Positions 41,667-51,246 are shown, counted from the first letter of the stretch. The stretch: 64,000 nucleotides of DNA from Microvirga sp052115485 (GCF_052115485.1 NZ_JBFRGU010000006.1:186001-250000); one strand, 5' to 3'. Program-made: numbers and translations. The notes: a model not told the origin generated them from the letters alone.

Positions 41667-42623
41667 TTAGGCTCCCGTTCGCGACGAGTCGGGCCACGGG
41701 GTCTCCGTTTCGATTTGCCCCCTCGCCTCATCCAAAAGCCAGGTTCGGAAAGCTGCGACGGCGGGCCGCTCGGCGTAAGCTTCAGGGCAGACCACGTAAT
41801 ATTGGTAGGCACCCTTCACCTGCTGCGGAAACGGGCGCACGAGACGACCGGCATCAAGATAATCCCCGATCAGCACGTTGGTCGCCAGCGCCACCCCCTG
41901 CCCCGATGCGGCAGCCTGTAAAGCCATGAAAGTATGAGAGAAACGTGGGCCGCGTGTCGTATCGACCCCGTCCACGCCCACCTCCTTCAGCCAGCGGGAC
42001 CATGTCACGTAGTCAGGCACCCCTTCCGGAATTTCGTGCAGAAGAGTGTGATGACGAAGATCTTCGGGCACGCGCAGAGGCCGCTGCGGATCATCGAGGA
42101 GCGCTGCGCTGCAGACGGAAAAATAGTTCTCTTCCATCAAGAGATCCGTCCTCATGCCCGGATAGCCACCCCGACCGAACCGGATCACGACGTCGATATC
42201 CTCGCGGGCGAAATCGGTTTGCGTGGTCGAAACCGAAATGCGGACCTCCAGGTCCGGGTGACGCTCTTTCAGTGAACCGAGACGTGGAATGAGCCAGCTC
42301 AGGGCAAAACTCGGCATGGTGCCGACGGTCAGGACCTTTGTATTTTCAGGCTTCAACGCTCGCGCGGTCGCCTCGTGAAGTCGATCCAGCGCCTCTGAAA
42401 CGGTCGCGGCATAGCGCTCGCCCACACTCGTCAGGGCGACGCCCTTACTCGGCAGGCGGACGAAGAGCGGGCGTCCGAGCCAGGCTTCGAGCGCCTTCAC
42501 CTGCTGCCCGACGGCACTTGCCGTGACGGCGATCTCATCTCCGGCACGTTCGAAACTCAAATGACGGGCGGCGGCCTCGAAGGCGCGCAAGGCATTGAGA
42601 GGCGGAAGTCGGCGACGGGACAT
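41667..42623 (-). CDS. LysR family regulator (GcvA-like)
   Basis: A 318-residue LysR-type regulator: winged helix at the N terminus (RLPPLNALRAFEAAARHLSF, then SFERAGDEIAVTASAVGQQV) and a periplasmic-binding-like effector domain (TVGTMPSFALSWLIPRLG). ATG 42623 is chosen because the GcvA-like group begins MSRRRLPPLNALRAF. It is divergent from a DUF1127 gene starting 111 bases away, a recurrent pair in Alphaproteobacteria, so it may control that gene. Confidence 0.93.
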   Translation of the reverse strand: MSRRRLPPLNALRAFEAAARHLSFERAGDEIAVTASAVGQQVKALEAWLGRPLFVRLPSKGVALTSVGERYAATVSEALDRLHEATARALKPENTKVLTVGTMPSFALSWLIPRLGSLKERHPDLEVRISVSTTQTDFAREDIDVVIRFGRGGYPGMRTDLLMEENYFSVCSAALLDDPQRPLRVPEDLRHHTLLHEIPEGVPDYVTWSRWLKEVGVDGVDTTRGPRFSHTFMALQAAASGQGVALATNVLIGDYLDAGRLVRPFPQQVKGAYQYYVVCPEAYAERPAVAAFRTWLLDEARGQIETETPWPDSSRTGA

Positions 42624-42734
42624 CGTGTCTTGACCAAGAATAGCTTGGGCTGAAGTCAAGGACTTCTCGTTTGCTTGCCACCCAAGGCGAGAGCATCCTT
42701 TCCCTATCAAAAGCGCGAAAGAAAGGGAAATGTC

Positions 42735-42989
42735 ATGACCATCGGTATCGCCATAGGAAATCTTCGGGAATCGCAGAAAGCAACTTCTTTGAGAACCGGT
42801 CTCCTACTCAAGCTCATGCTGAGGCTGGAAGCATGGTTCGATCATCGTGCGAGCCGCCGGTCCTTGTATGGCGTGGATGATCGCGGCCTCGCCGATCTCG
42901 GCCTCAGGCGGACAGATGTCGAAGGATACGACCATTCCCCCGCCTGGCCGGACATTCTGGTTGCGCCGAGAGATCGGGGTTTTCGTTGA
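42735..42989 (+). CDS. DUF1127 domain-containing small protein
   Basis: An 84-residue protein. The DUF1127 segment is at the centre (WFDHRASRRSLYGVDDRGLADLGLRRTDVEGY). In other Alphaproteobacteria, Arg-rich DUF1127 proteins have been linked to RNA binding and phosphate/carbon metabolism, but the residues here do not prove this. ATG 42735 follows AAAGGGAAA. It is monocistronic, with a terminator at 43011, and divergent from the LysR gene. Confidence 0.9.
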   Translation: MTIGIAIGNLRESQKATSLRTGLLLKLMLRLEAWFDHRASRRSLYGVDDRGLADLGLRRTDVEGYDHSPAWPDILVAPRDRGFR

Positions 42990-43010
42990 AAATGAGCACT
43001 GGCGCCGAAT

Positions 43011-43040
43011 AAAAGCCCGCCATCGAGGCGGGCTTTTTCA
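43011..43040. terminator. Bidirectional terminator between DUF1127 and secA
   Basis: GCCCGCC (43015-43021) and GGCGGGC (43027-43033) form a perfect stem, with TTTTT on the plus side and TTTT on the minus side, between two convergent genes. Confidence 0.87.
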
Positions 43041-43062
43041 TTCGGCAAAGCGTGAGAACCCC

Positions 43063-45846
43063 TTACGCCACGAGCTGTCCGTGGCAATGCTTGAACTTCT
43101 TGCCCGAGCCGCACGGGCACGGTTCATTGCGACCGACCCGGCCCCAGGTCGAAGGATCGTTCGGGTCCCGGTTCTGAGCAGCGGTCGCGGAAAGACCTGA
43201 AGCCGATACACCATCCGGCAAAGCCATCTCGTTCTCGCCCGTGGCCGGGTCGAGATGCTGGCCGAACATGGGCGGCAGCGAAGCGGGTTCGGGCTGCTGG
43301 AACACCACCTGAATGCGCATGAGCTGTCCCGTCACCTGCTCGCGCAGGTGACCGACCAGGCTGTTGAACAGATCGAAGGCTTCCGCCTTGTACTCGTTGA
43401 GCGGATCGCGCTGAGCGAGACCGCGCCAACCGATGACCTGACGCAGATGGTCGAGGGTCACAAGGTGCTCGCGCCAGAGATGGTCGAGGCTCTGGAGCAG
43501 AACCTGCTTCTCCACATAGGTCATCACTTCCGGCGAATTCGCCTCGATGCGCTGGGTGTAGGATTCGTCGGCGGCCTTGCGGATGCGCTCGCGGATCTCG
43601 TCGTCGGCGATGCCCTCTTCCTTCGCCCAATCGGCGATCGGCAGGTCGAGAGCCAGGAAGCGCTCGACGCCCTCCTTCAAACCGACCACATCCCATTGCT
43701 CGGCATAAGCATGTTCGGGAATGGAACGGGCGACCAGATCCTCGACGACGCCGTGGCGCATGTCGTCGATGGTGTCGCGCACGCTTTCTTCCGCCATGAA
43801 CTCCTTGCGTTGCTCGAACACGACCTTGCGCTGGTCGTTCATGACGTTGTCGTATTTCAGGATGTTCTTGCGGATGTCGAAGTTGCGCGCCTCGACCTTC
43901 GCCTGCGCGCGCTCGATGGCCTTGTTGATCCACGGATGGATGATGGCCTCATCCTCCTTCAGCCCGAGCTTGGACAGCATGCCGTCCATGCGGTCGGAAC
44001 CGAAGATGCGCATCAGGTCGTCCTGAAGCGACAGGTAGAACTTGGAGCGGCCCGGATCACCCTGACGGCCCGAGCGGCCACGCAGCTGGTTGTCGATGCG
44101 GCGGGATTCGTGGCGCTCGGTGCCGAGCACGTAGAGACCGCCCGCCTTCAGCGCCTGTTCCTTGAACGCGGCGATCTCTTCGAGGATCGTCTTTTCCTTC
44201 GCCGCACGCTCATCGCCCTCGATACCGGCAAGCTCGCGCTCGACGCGCATCTTGGCGTTACCGCCGAGCTGAATATCGGTGCCGCGACCGGCCATGTTGG
44301 TGGCGATGGTGATCGCGCCCGGCACACCGGCCTGCGCGACGATGAAGGCTTCCTGCTCGTGGAAGCGCGCGTTCAGCACGGCGAAGTGCTTGGTGCCGGT
44401 GCCTGCGCGCGCCGCCTTGTAGAGCGGCTCCAGAGCCAGCGGGTTCTCGAAATCGATGAGCGTGTAGCCGTCCTTGATGAGAAGCTCGGCCAGCGTCTCC
44501 GATTTTTCGATGGAAGTCGTGCCGACGAGGATCGGTTGGCTGCGCTTCGAGGAGGCCTCGATTTCGCGGATGATGCCTTTGTACTTCTCTTCCGCCGTCC
44601 GATAGACCTCGTCATCCTCGTCGATACGCGAGACAGGACGGTTCGTCGGAATTTCGGCGACGTCGAGATTGTAGATTTCCAGGAATTCGTCGGCTTCCGT
44701 CGATGCGGTGCCGGTCATGCCGCCGAGTTTGTCGTAGAGGCGGAAATAGTTCTGGAAGGTGATGGAGGCCAGCGTCTGGTTCTCGGGCTGAACCTGCACG
44801 CGTTCCTTGGCTTCGAGCGCCTGATGCAGGCCTTCCGAATAGCGACGGCCCGGCATCATGCGGCCGGTGAACTCGTCGATGATGACCACTTCGTCGTTGC
44901 GGACGATATAATCCTTGTCACGCTGGAACAGAGTGTGTGCGCGCAAGGCCTGGTTCATGTGGTGAACGAGGGTCGCGTTCTGGGCGTCGTAGAGATCGCC
45001 CTCGGTCAGCAGACCGGCCTCGCGCAAAAGCTCCTCGATCTTGCTGGTGCCGTCCTCGGTGAGCGACACGCTGCGCTGCTTCTCGTCGAGGTCGTAGTCG
45101 CTCCTGGACAGGCGCGGGATCACCTGATCGACCGCCAGATAGAGCTCCGAGCGGTCGTCGAGGGGACCGGAGATGATGAGCGGCGTGCGCGCCTCATCCA
45201 CGAGAATCGAGTCGACCTCGTCCACGATGGCGAAGTTGTGGCCACGCTGGACCATCTGCGCCATCTCGTACTTCATGTTGTCGCGAAGATAGTCGAAGCC
45301 GTATTCGTTGTTGGTGCCGTAAGTAATGTCCGAGGCATAAGCCTGGGCACGCTCGGCATCGTCGAGGCCGTGGACGATCACGCCGACGGACAGGCCGAGG
45401 AACTTGTAGATCTGGCCCATCCACTCGCTATCGCGGCGGGCGAGATAGTCGTTCACCGTAACCACGTGAACGCCCTTGGCTGAGAGCGCGTTGAGATAGA
45501 CCGGGAGGGTCGCGACCAGCGTCTTGCCTTCACCAGTGCGCATTTCGGCAATCGAGCCCTCATGGAGGACCATGCCGCCGATGAGCTGCACATCGAAATG
45601 GCGCTGTCCTAAAGTGCGCTTCGCTGCCTCGCGGACCGTGGCGAAGGCGGGAACCAGGAGGTCGTCCAGGCTCTTGCCGGCGGCGACCTCGGCCTTGAAG
45701 GTCTCGGTGCGGGCGCGCAGGTCCTCGTCGGACAGGGCCTCGAGTTCCGCCTCCAGTGCGTTGATCGCGGCCACTTTAGGCCGATATGACTTCAAGCGGC
45801 GATCATTGACCGAGCCAAAGATTTTCTTGGCGAAAGAACCAAACAT
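43063..45846 (-). CDS. secA: Preprotein translocase ATPase SecA
   Basis: A 927-residue motor that pushes unfolded preproteins through SecYEG. Walker A is MRTGEGKTLVA, the DEAD-like motif is DEVDSILVDEARTPLIISG, and the C-terminal zinc site for SecB/ribosome binding is CPCGSGKKFKHCHG. ATG 45846 is chosen because SecA begins MFGSFAKKIFGS; the frame extends 26 codons further upstream. It is monocistronic and divergent from the parvulin gene, a usual arrangement in this order. Confidence 0.97.
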   Translation of the reverse strand: MFGSFAKKIFGSVNDRRLKSYRPKVAAINALEAELEALSDEDLRARTETFKAEVAAGKSLDDLLVPAFATVREAAKRTLGQRHFDVQLIGGMVLHEGSIAEMRTGEGKTLVATLPVYLNALSAKGVHVVTVNDYLARRDSEWMGQIYKFLGLSVGVIVHGLDDAERAQAYASDITYGTNNEYGFDYLRDNMKYEMAQMVQRGHNFAIVDEVDSILVDEARTPLIISGPLDDRSELYLAVDQVIPRLSRSDYDLDEKQRSVSLTEDGTSKIEELLREAGLLTEGDLYDAQNATLVHHMNQALRAHTLFQRDKDYIVRNDEVVIIDEFTGRMMPGRRYSEGLHQALEAKERVQVQPENQTLASITFQNYFRLYDKLGGMTGTASTEADEFLEIYNLDVAEIPTNRPVSRIDEDDEVYRTAEEKYKGIIREIEASSKRSQPILVGTTSIEKSETLAELLIKDGYTLIDFENPLALEPLYKAARAGTGTKHFAVLNARFHEQEAFIVAQAGVPGAITIATNMAGRGTDIQLGGNAKMRVERELAGIEGDERAAKEKTILEEIAAFKEQALKAGGLYVLGTERHESRRIDNQLRGRSGRQGDPGRSKFYLSLQDDLMRIFGSDRMDGMLSKLGLKEDEAIIHPWINKAIERAQAKVEARNFDIRKNILKYDNVMNDQRKVVFEQRKEFMAEESVRDTIDDMRHGVVEDLVARSIPEHAYAEQWDVVGLKEGVERFLALDLPIADWAKEEGIADDEIRERIRKAADESYTQRIEANSPEVMTYVEKQVLLQSLDHLWREHLVTLDHLRQVIGWRGLAQRDPLNEYKAEAFDLFNSLVGHLREQVTGQLMRIQVVFQQPEPASLPPMFGQHLDPATGENEMALPDGVSASGLSATAAQNRDPNDPSTWGRVGRNEPCPCGSGKKFKHCHGQLVA

Positions 45847-46093
45847 CGAAAGCCTTCGAATTCCAGAATTCAGGAGAAAAAGCGGTTTGGGCCGCCTTAT
45901 AGACTTAATTATGCGGAGACGCATCTAAAAGGCTGCGCCACTCCGGCGCAGTCGCGCTTCCACAACCTTGACCGTTTAAGCTTAATCGGACGGAGGTCTG
46001 CCACAGATAGGCTATCGCTTGCAAACTGCAAGGAACTCAGCCATCGATCCACACCGAGCGTCGGCCGTTTAAGGCCCGTCAGAGGACTTCAAA

Positions 46094-46978
46094 ATGTCAG
46101 TTTCATCATCCCTTCTTAAGAGCGTTCTTGCGCTTGGTGTGGCTCTGCCCCTCAGCGTAGGCTTCGCTTCGGCTCAGACGCCAGCTCCCGCGGCACCCGC
46201 CGCTTCCGCTGCGAAAAGCAACAAGGTTGTCGCCCGGGTCAACGGCGTCGACATCACCGAAGCGGACCTCGCCATCGCGGAAGCCGACCCGGCCCTGCAA
46301 CTTCCCAACGTCTCGGACGCGCAGAAGCGTGACCTTTTGATCGGCTATATGATCGATCTGAAGCTCGGTGCGAAGGCAGCGGCGGCGGCCAAGGTCGGCG
46401 ATACGCCGGATTTTGCCCGCAAGCTCGCCTACAACCAGGATAAGACCCTCCTCGACGAGTATCTCAGCCAGGAAGCCAAGAAGGGCGTCACGCCGGAAGC
46501 CGCAAAGAAGCTCTATGACGAGACCGTCAAGAGCGTCACGCCCGAGCAGGAAGTGCGCGCCCGCCACATCCTGGTCGAAAACGAGGACGAGGCGAAGAAG
46601 GTCTATGCCCGGGTGAAAGGCGGCGAGGATTTCGCGAAGGTCGCCGGAGAGGTCTCCAAGGATCCCGGATCGAAGACCGATGGCGGCGACCTCGGTTTCT
46701 TCTCCAAGGACCGCATGGTCGAACCCTTCGCCGAGGCCGCCTTCAAGCTCGAACCCGGCCAGATCTCCGAGCCGGTGAAATCCCAGTTCGGCTGGCACAT
46801 CATCAAGCTGGAAGAAAAGCGCACCAAGCCCGCCCCTTCCTTCGAGGAGATGAAGGAGCAGGTGAACAACTACCTGGAACGCAAGACCCAACAGGACTTG
46901 ATCCTGAATCTGCGCAAGGACGCCAAGATCGAGCGCCTCGACGACAAGGGCAACCTCGTCGAGCAGAAGAAGCAGTAA
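46094..46978 (+). CDS. Periplasmic parvulin-type peptidyl-prolyl isomerase
   Basis: A 294-residue exported isomerase/chaperone. The signal peptide ends at about VGFASAQ, an Ala/Pro linker follows, and the SurA-like N-domain (VARVNGVDITEADLAIAEAD) leads to the rotamase domain (VRARHILVENEDEAKKVYARV; GGDLGFFSKDRMVEPFAEAA). It probably helps fold exported proteins delivered by SecA, its divergent neighbour. The start is ATG 46094. The upstream 250 bases hold no clear promoter. Confidence 0.93.
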   Translation: MSVSSSLLKSVLALGVALPLSVGFASAQTPAPAAPAASAAKSNKVVARVNGVDITEADLAIAEADPALQLPNVSDAQKRDLLIGYMIDLKLGAKAAAAAKVGDTPDFARKLAYNQDKTLLDEYLSQEAKKGVTPEAAKKLYDETVKSVTPEQEVRARHILVENEDEAKKVYARVKGGEDFAKVAGEVSKDPGSKTDGGDLGFFSKDRMVEPFAEAAFKLEPGQISEPVKSQFGWHIIKLEEKRTKPAPSFEEMKEQVNNYLERKTQQDLILNLRKDAKIERLDDKGNLVEQKKQ

Positions 46979-46990
46979 GCCTTTCGACAA

Positions 46991-47020
46991 GAGCCGAGCG
47001 GGCAGATCCTCGCTCGGCTC
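46991..47020. terminator. Hairpin after the parvulin gene
   Basis: GAGCCGAGCG (46991-47000) and CGCTCGGCTC (47011-47020) are perfect ten-base arms with a ten-base loop. It lies 12 bases after the parvulin stop. No T-run follows, so it may be a Rho-assisted or mRNA-stabilising hairpin rather than an intrinsic terminator. Confidence 0.55.
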
Positions 47021-47176
47021 AATATCCGGACAACGCCTCCTCGTTGGCCGGACATACGGGTGAATCGGATTTCAGGGCCGGTCGGCCTCCCCAAGATTAA
47101 GCTTGGGCTTGACAAAATCCTTGGACAGCCTCAGTTCGCGCAATCCTCGGCTTCTTGTCCCTTACCGGCTCAATCC

Positions 47177-48418
47177 ATGTCCAAGACCGTCTCCCCGCTC
47201 GCGCCGAAATCCTATCCGACCCTTCCGCCTGTCGAGGGTGTGAAGATCGCGACCGCGGAGGCCGGGATCCGATACAAGAACCGAACCGACGTTCTCTACA
47301 TGACCTTCGCCAAGGACACGGCGGTGGCGGGGGTGTTCACCCGCTCCAAGTGTCCCTCCGCCCCTGTGGACTGGTGCCGCAAGAACCTGGACAAGGGTGT
47401 CGCGCGGGCGCTCGTGGTCAATTCCGGCAACGCCAATGCCTTTACCGGCAAGAAGGGCGCCGAAGCGGTGAAACTCACCGCCGACATTGCGGCCAAGGCC
47501 GCCGGCTGCCGGGCCTCCCAGGTCTTCATCGCCTCGACCGGTGTGATCGGCGAGCCGCTCGACGCCACGAAATTCCAGGGCGTTCTCGACAAGTGCCAGA
47601 AGCAGGCGAAGCCGCTCAATTGGGTCGATGCCGCCAAGGCCATCATGACCACCGACACTTTCCCCAAAGTGGCGACCCGCAAGGCGACCATCGGCGGCGT
47701 TGAGGTGACGATCAACGGCATCGCCAAGGGCGCGGGCATGATCGCGCCCGACATGGCGACCATGCTCTCCTTCATCTTCACCGACGCGCCCATCGCCGCG
47801 CCGGTCTTGCAGGCGCTTTTGAAAAAGGGTGCCGACAAGAGCTTCAATTGCGTGACGGTCGACAGCGATACCTCGACCTCCGACACCCTGCTCTTCTTCG
47901 CGACAGGCGCCGCCACTCAACGCGGCGCGCCCGCGATCTCGCTGCCGAGCGACCGCCGCCTGACCGGTTTCCGTCAGGCGCTGGAAGATCTTCTCTGCGA
48001 TCTCGCGCAGCAGGTCGCCCGCGACGGCGAGGGCGCGCGCAAGTTCGTGACCGTGAAAGTGACGGGCGCGACCGGCGCGACCTCCGCCAAACGCATCGCC
48101 ATGGCGATCGCCAATTCGCCGCTCGTGAAAACGGCGGTCGCGGGTGAAGACGCCAATTGGGGCCGTGTGGTCATGGCTGTCGGCAAAGCCGGCGAACCCG
48201 CCGAGCGCGACAAGCTCGCGATCTGGTTCGGCGATATCCGCGTCGCCGTGAAGGGCGCGCGCGATCCGGCTTACGACGAGGCCAAGACGACCGCCTACAT
48301 GAAGGGCGACGAGATCGTGATCCGCGTCGATCTCGGCCTCGGCCGTGGCGAGGCGCGGGCCTGGACCTGCGATCTCACCAAGGCCTATGTGGAAATCAAC
48401 GGTGATTACCGCAGCTGA
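47177..48418 (+). CDS. argJ: Bifunctional ornithine acetyltransferase / N-acetylglutamate synthase
   Basis: A 413-residue self-cleaving enzyme of the cyclic arginine pathway, moving acetyl from acetylornithine to glutamate. The autocleavage site with its Thr nucleophile is in GMIAPDMATMLSF and the substrate-binding VVNSGNANAFTGKKG is typical. ATG 47177 is used because the family begins at about MSKTVSPLAPKSYP. It lies between the parvulin and mutT genes, as in related genomes. Confidence 0.96.
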   Translation: MSKTVSPLAPKSYPTLPPVEGVKIATAEAGIRYKNRTDVLYMTFAKDTAVAGVFTRSKCPSAPVDWCRKNLDKGVARALVVNSGNANAFTGKKGAEAVKLTADIAAKAAGCRASQVFIASTGVIGEPLDATKFQGVLDKCQKQAKPLNWVDAAKAIMTTDTFPKVATRKATIGGVEVTINGIAKGAGMIAPDMATMLSFIFTDAPIAAPVLQALLKKGADKSFNCVTVDSDTSTSDTLLFFATGAATQRGAPAISLPSDRRLTGFRQALEDLLCDLAQQVARDGEGARKFVTVKVTGATGATSAKRIAMAIANSPLVKTAVAGEDANWGRVVMAVGKAGEPAERDKLAIWFGDIRVAVKGARDPAYDEAKTTAYMKGDEIVIRVDLGLGRGEARAWTCDLTKAYVEINGDYRS

Positions 48419-48802
48419 TTACAGCTTGGGAACGACGGTCACTTTCCGCTTGATGATCACGCGCATCGGTCCGCCGTACTGATCCGTTCCGATGAGCGCA
48501 TAAGCGAACTCGTCGGAACCTTGGTAGCCGGGCTTGGCGACGTAGATGGCGTTCAGGTTCTGCACGCCGGCCCGACCGATCTTGGGGGCTTGGGTGATTT
48601 TGACCTCGTTGATGGCTCCAGGAATGCCGCTGAGTCCGAAAGCACACCCTGTTCCCGCCTCGACCGTGATCGGAGCCTCAAGCTCGGCGATGCTCGAGGG
48701 AATGTAGAAGGGTGGCCCGTCGCAGCCGGCCTGCGCCGCGCCTGCGAATCCTGAACAGGCCAGGATCAATGAGGCCCCGAATATACTCTTTTGCTTAAGC
48801 AT
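48419..48802 (-). CDS. Small exported protein with Ig-like strand repeat
   Basis: A 127-residue protein with a signal peptide (MLKQKSIFGASLILACSGFAGAAQA). The mature part is beta-rich and contains NAIYVAKPGYQGSDEFAYAL, like the tandem bacterial Ig/cadherin-type modules. Two cysteines (mature Cys at +2 and one in TGCAFGLSG) may form a disulfide. It begins at ATG 48802 after AAGGGG and its stop abuts the argJ stop on the other strand. The function is unknown. Confidence 0.7.
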   Translation of the reverse strand: MLKQKSIFGASLILACSGFAGAAQAGCDGPPFYIPSSIAELEAPITVEAGTGCAFGLSGIPGAINEVKITQAPKIGRAGVQNLNAIYVAKPGYQGSDEFAYALIGTDQYGGPMRVIIKRKVTVVPKL

Positions 48803-48906
48803 GAATCTCACCCCTTACGAGAATATATACTTATATCGTTACTATCAGTTGCACAACCGCCGCGAGTTGTCTTTCGCCGCCGAATCTGTTGAGAGGGGAA
48901 ACTGCC

Positions 48907-49332
48907 ATGACCACGAACCCGCCCCCTCTCAAGCTGACCCTTGTCGTCGCCGTCGCCCTCGTGGACACGGATAACCGCATCCTCCTGGCGCAGCGCCCGG
49001 CAGGGAAATCGCTCGCGGGTTTATGGGAATTTCCTGGCGGCAAGCTCGAGCCGGGCGAGCGGCCGGAGGATGCGCTCATCCGCGAATTGCGGGAAGAGCT
49101 GGGGATCGAGGTCAAGGAAGCCTGCCTCGCGCCGCTCACTTTCGCGAGCCACGCCTATGAGAGCTTCCACCTCCTGATGCCGCTCTACATCTGCCGTCGT
49201 TGGGAAGGGTTTGTGCAACCGCTCGAAGGGCAGGCGCTGAAATGGGTGAAGCCGCAGGAATTGCGCCAGTACCCGATGCCTCCGGCAGATGAGCCGCTGC
49301 TGCCCTTCCTCGTCGATCTTGTCGGCCCTTGA
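48907..49332 (+). CDS. mutT: 8-oxo-dGTP pyrophosphatase MutT (NUDIX)
   Basis: A 141-residue NUDIX hydrolase with the MutT-type box GGKLEPGERPEDALIRELRE ELGI. It removes oxidised dGTP from the pool to avoid A-C transversions. The N-terminal LTLVVAVALVDTDNRILLAQRP matches the (deoxy)nucleoside triphosphate pyrophosphohydrolase branch. ATG 48907 has GAGAGGGG at a good distance. It precedes a DMT transporter gene by seven bases. Confidence 0.92.
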   Translation: MTTNPPPLKLTLVVAVALVDTDNRILLAQRPAGKSLAGLWEFPGGKLEPGERPEDALIRELREELGIEVKEACLAPLTFASHAYESFHLLMPLYICRRWEGFVQPLEGQALKWVKPQELRQYPMPPADEPLLPFLVDLVGP

Positions 49333-49339
49333 ACCTACC

Positions 49340-50263
49340 ATGACCGACAGCGCCATCATTTCCGCCCTCCCCGCGCCGACGCGAGGCTTTCTCGTCACGA
49401 ATCTTCTGGCCTGCTCAATCCTCTGGGCGAGCGGCTTCCTGTTCGTGAAACTGAGCGGCGACGTGAATCCCTTCGCTCTCGCCGCCATGCGCGGATTGAT
49501 TGGCGCGATCACTCTCGCCCTCTGGTTCGCGGCATTGCGCAAGAGCCCGCTCCCCCATGGACGCGAATGGCGGAGCTGGCTTTTTCTCGGCGCGTTCAAC
49601 GGCTGGATCCCGAACGTGCTCCTGGCCTATGCGCTGACACAAATCACCACGGCCCCGGCTGCGATGATTCAGGCATCCGCTCCCCTCATCGTCGCCGTGC
49701 TGTCGCATCTCCTCTTCGCGGATGAGCGCCTGACCCGCAGACGTATGATCGGCGTCGCACTCGGCTTCGTCGGCATGGCTATTCTCATCGGCCCTGCCGC
49801 CCTTCCCGAGAGCGGTGTCAGTCCCTGGGGTGCGCTTGCCATGATCGGGTGCGCATTGAGCTATTCCTGCGCCAATCTCTATGTCCGCTCCGTCCGGCAG
49901 GCCGATCCCGCGCGCCTGGCGCTTGGCCAGCAGATCTGCTCCGGCATTCCGGCGTCGATCCTCGCCCTCGTTCTCGTCGGTCAATCCTCTTTTGCCGCCG
50001 TTCCATCCCACTTCGGGCCGCTCCTGGCGCTAGGCGTCATGGCGACGGCTTTGCCGATTCTTCTTTTCATGCGCCTGATCCGCAGCGCCGGGCCGACACG
50101 GGCCTCGATGGTGGGTTATCTCATGCCCGTCTGGACGGCGATTCTTGCTGTCATCTTCCTCGGTGAGAAGATCGGTGGTCGAGAGATGATCGGCGGCGCG
50201 GTGGTGCTTACCGGCGTCGCATTGGTGTCGCTCAGTGGCCGATTGAAACCGGCATCCGGCTAG
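49340..50263 (+). CDS. DMT family (EamA) transporter
   Basis: A 307-residue inner-membrane protein with ten predicted helices and two EamA repeats (LACSILWASGFLFVKLSGDVNP; the second half ends MVGYLMPVWTAILAVIFLGEKIGGREMIGGAVVLTGVAL). The substrate is unknown; metabolite export is usual in the family. It starts seven bases after mutT and is probably cotranscribed with it. It is not closely similar to the YddG-like gene at 32.4 kb. Confidence 0.87.
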   Translation: MTDSAIISALPAPTRGFLVTNLLACSILWASGFLFVKLSGDVNPFALAAMRGLIGAITLALWFAALRKSPLPHGREWRSWLFLGAFNGWIPNVLLAYALTQITTAPAAMIQASAPLIVAVLSHLLFADERLTRRRMIGVALGFVGMAILIGPAALPESGVSPWGALAMIGCALSYSCANLYVRSVRQADPARLALGQQICSGIPASILALVLVGQSSFAAVPSHFGPLLALGVMATALPILLFMRLIRSAGPTRASMVGYLMPVWTAILAVIFLGEKIGGREMIGGAVVLTGVALVSLSGRLKPASG

Positions 50264-50341
50264 AGTCGAACTCACCCACCCCTTCCCTCCCGCTCATGAC
50301 CAGCTAAATTCCTTCGATAGCGGCAGACGGGAGAGCCCAGG

Positions 50342-50833
50342 ATGACCTTGTTCGAACGCCAACTCGCGACTTATTCGACCTATCATCGCGACCACCGGAA
50401 TCGCTTCACGCATTTCATCGGCATCCCGGCGATCATCCTCTCGATTTTGCTGGTGCTGTCGCTCTGGAAAATCCCGATTGGGCAGCATGGCATCCCCACC
50501 TCCTGGATCGTCGGGGCTCTGGCCGTTCTGGGCTGGATTGCGCTCGACAAGGGAATCGGCGCCGCCATGGCGATCTTGGTCGTTGCCATGGTCGCGTTTT
50601 CCGAGTGGTTCGTGAGCGCTTACGGCGTGGTGCCGACCTGGTGGCTGTTCGGCGTTCTCTTCGTCGGCGGTTGGGTGCTTCAACTCGTCGGACATGTCTT
50701 CGAGGGACGACGCCCGGCCCTTGCCGACAATCTCTTTCAGGCCTTCATCGGGCCCATGTTCATCATGGCCGAACTCTTGATGATGCTCGGCCTGCGCCGT
50801 GACCTTCAACGCACTACCGAGATCAATCCTTGA
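50342..50833 (+). CDS. DUF962 / Mpo1-like membrane protein
   Basis: A 163-residue protein of the DUF962 (YGL010w/Mpo1-like) family: RQLATYSTYHRDHRNRFTHFIGIPAIILSILLVL carries the conserved histidines near the N terminus, and WVLQLVGHVFEGRRPALADN the third histidine motif. About four helices follow. Yeast Mpo1 is a dioxygenase in alpha-oxidation of phytosphingosine-derived fatty acids; whether bacterial members share it is unknown. The 3' end overlaps the convergent DUF427 gene by 11 bases. Confidence 0.87.
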   Translation: MTLFERQLATYSTYHRDHRNRFTHFIGIPAIILSILLVLSLWKIPIGQHGIPTSWIVGALAVLGWIALDKGIGAAMAILVVAMVAFSEWFVSAYGVVPTWWLFGVLFVGGWVLQLVGHVFEGRRPALADNLFQAFIGPMFIMAELLMMLGLRRDLQRTTEINP

Positions 50834-51188
50834 ACACCTCGATGGCGTCCACCTTTCCGGGGTAGAAGGCGATGTAGCCTGCAATGGCGGCAACGGTTGC
50901 AAACGGCTTCTCATAGCTCCAGGCGGCGTTGTCGCACACCAAACCGCCGGCATTGGCCGTGTAATAGGTCGCATCGCCCTTATAAGGGCAATGGGTGTGG
51001 TGACTCGTCTTGTCCAAGAGGTCCATCCGCACGTCCTTGCGCGGGATGTATTGCACGACCGGCAGCGTCGCTTCGTGCAAAGCCAGCGCCTCGGTGGTCT
51101 CGGCAACGATGAAACCGCCAAGAACGACACGGACTCGATGCGAGTTGGGCACGATCGTAATCGGGTGGTCCGGGCTGGGTTCTCTCAT
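50823..51188 (-). CDS. DUF427 domain-containing protein
   Basis: A 121-residue cytoplasmic protein of the DUF427 family (VRVVLGGFIVAETTEALALHE; HCPYKGDATYY; AAWSYEKPFATVAAIAGYIAFY). The fold is a small beta-roll; its role is unknown. ATG 51188 is chosen because the family starts at about this point and the upstream frame is Arg-rich and unconvincing. It ends convergently within the DUF962 gene. Confidence 0.88.
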   Translation of the reverse strand: MREPSPDHPITIVPNSHRVRVVLGGFIVAETTEALALHEATLPVVQYIPRKDVRMDLLDKTSHHTHCPYKGDATYYTANAGGLVCDNAAWSYEKPFATVAAIAGYIAFYPGKVDAIEVFKD

Positions 51189-51246
51189 GGGTGCGCTCCT
51201 TGAGCGACGTCTGCAGACTAGAACATTTTGGAACCGTCCCCAAGGC

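Noticed and set aside
43255..45483. A 742-codon open frame antisense to secA.
   Set aside because: Long antisense frames are expected in GC-rich DNA; it lacks a ribosome site and recognisable domains, while secA is certain.
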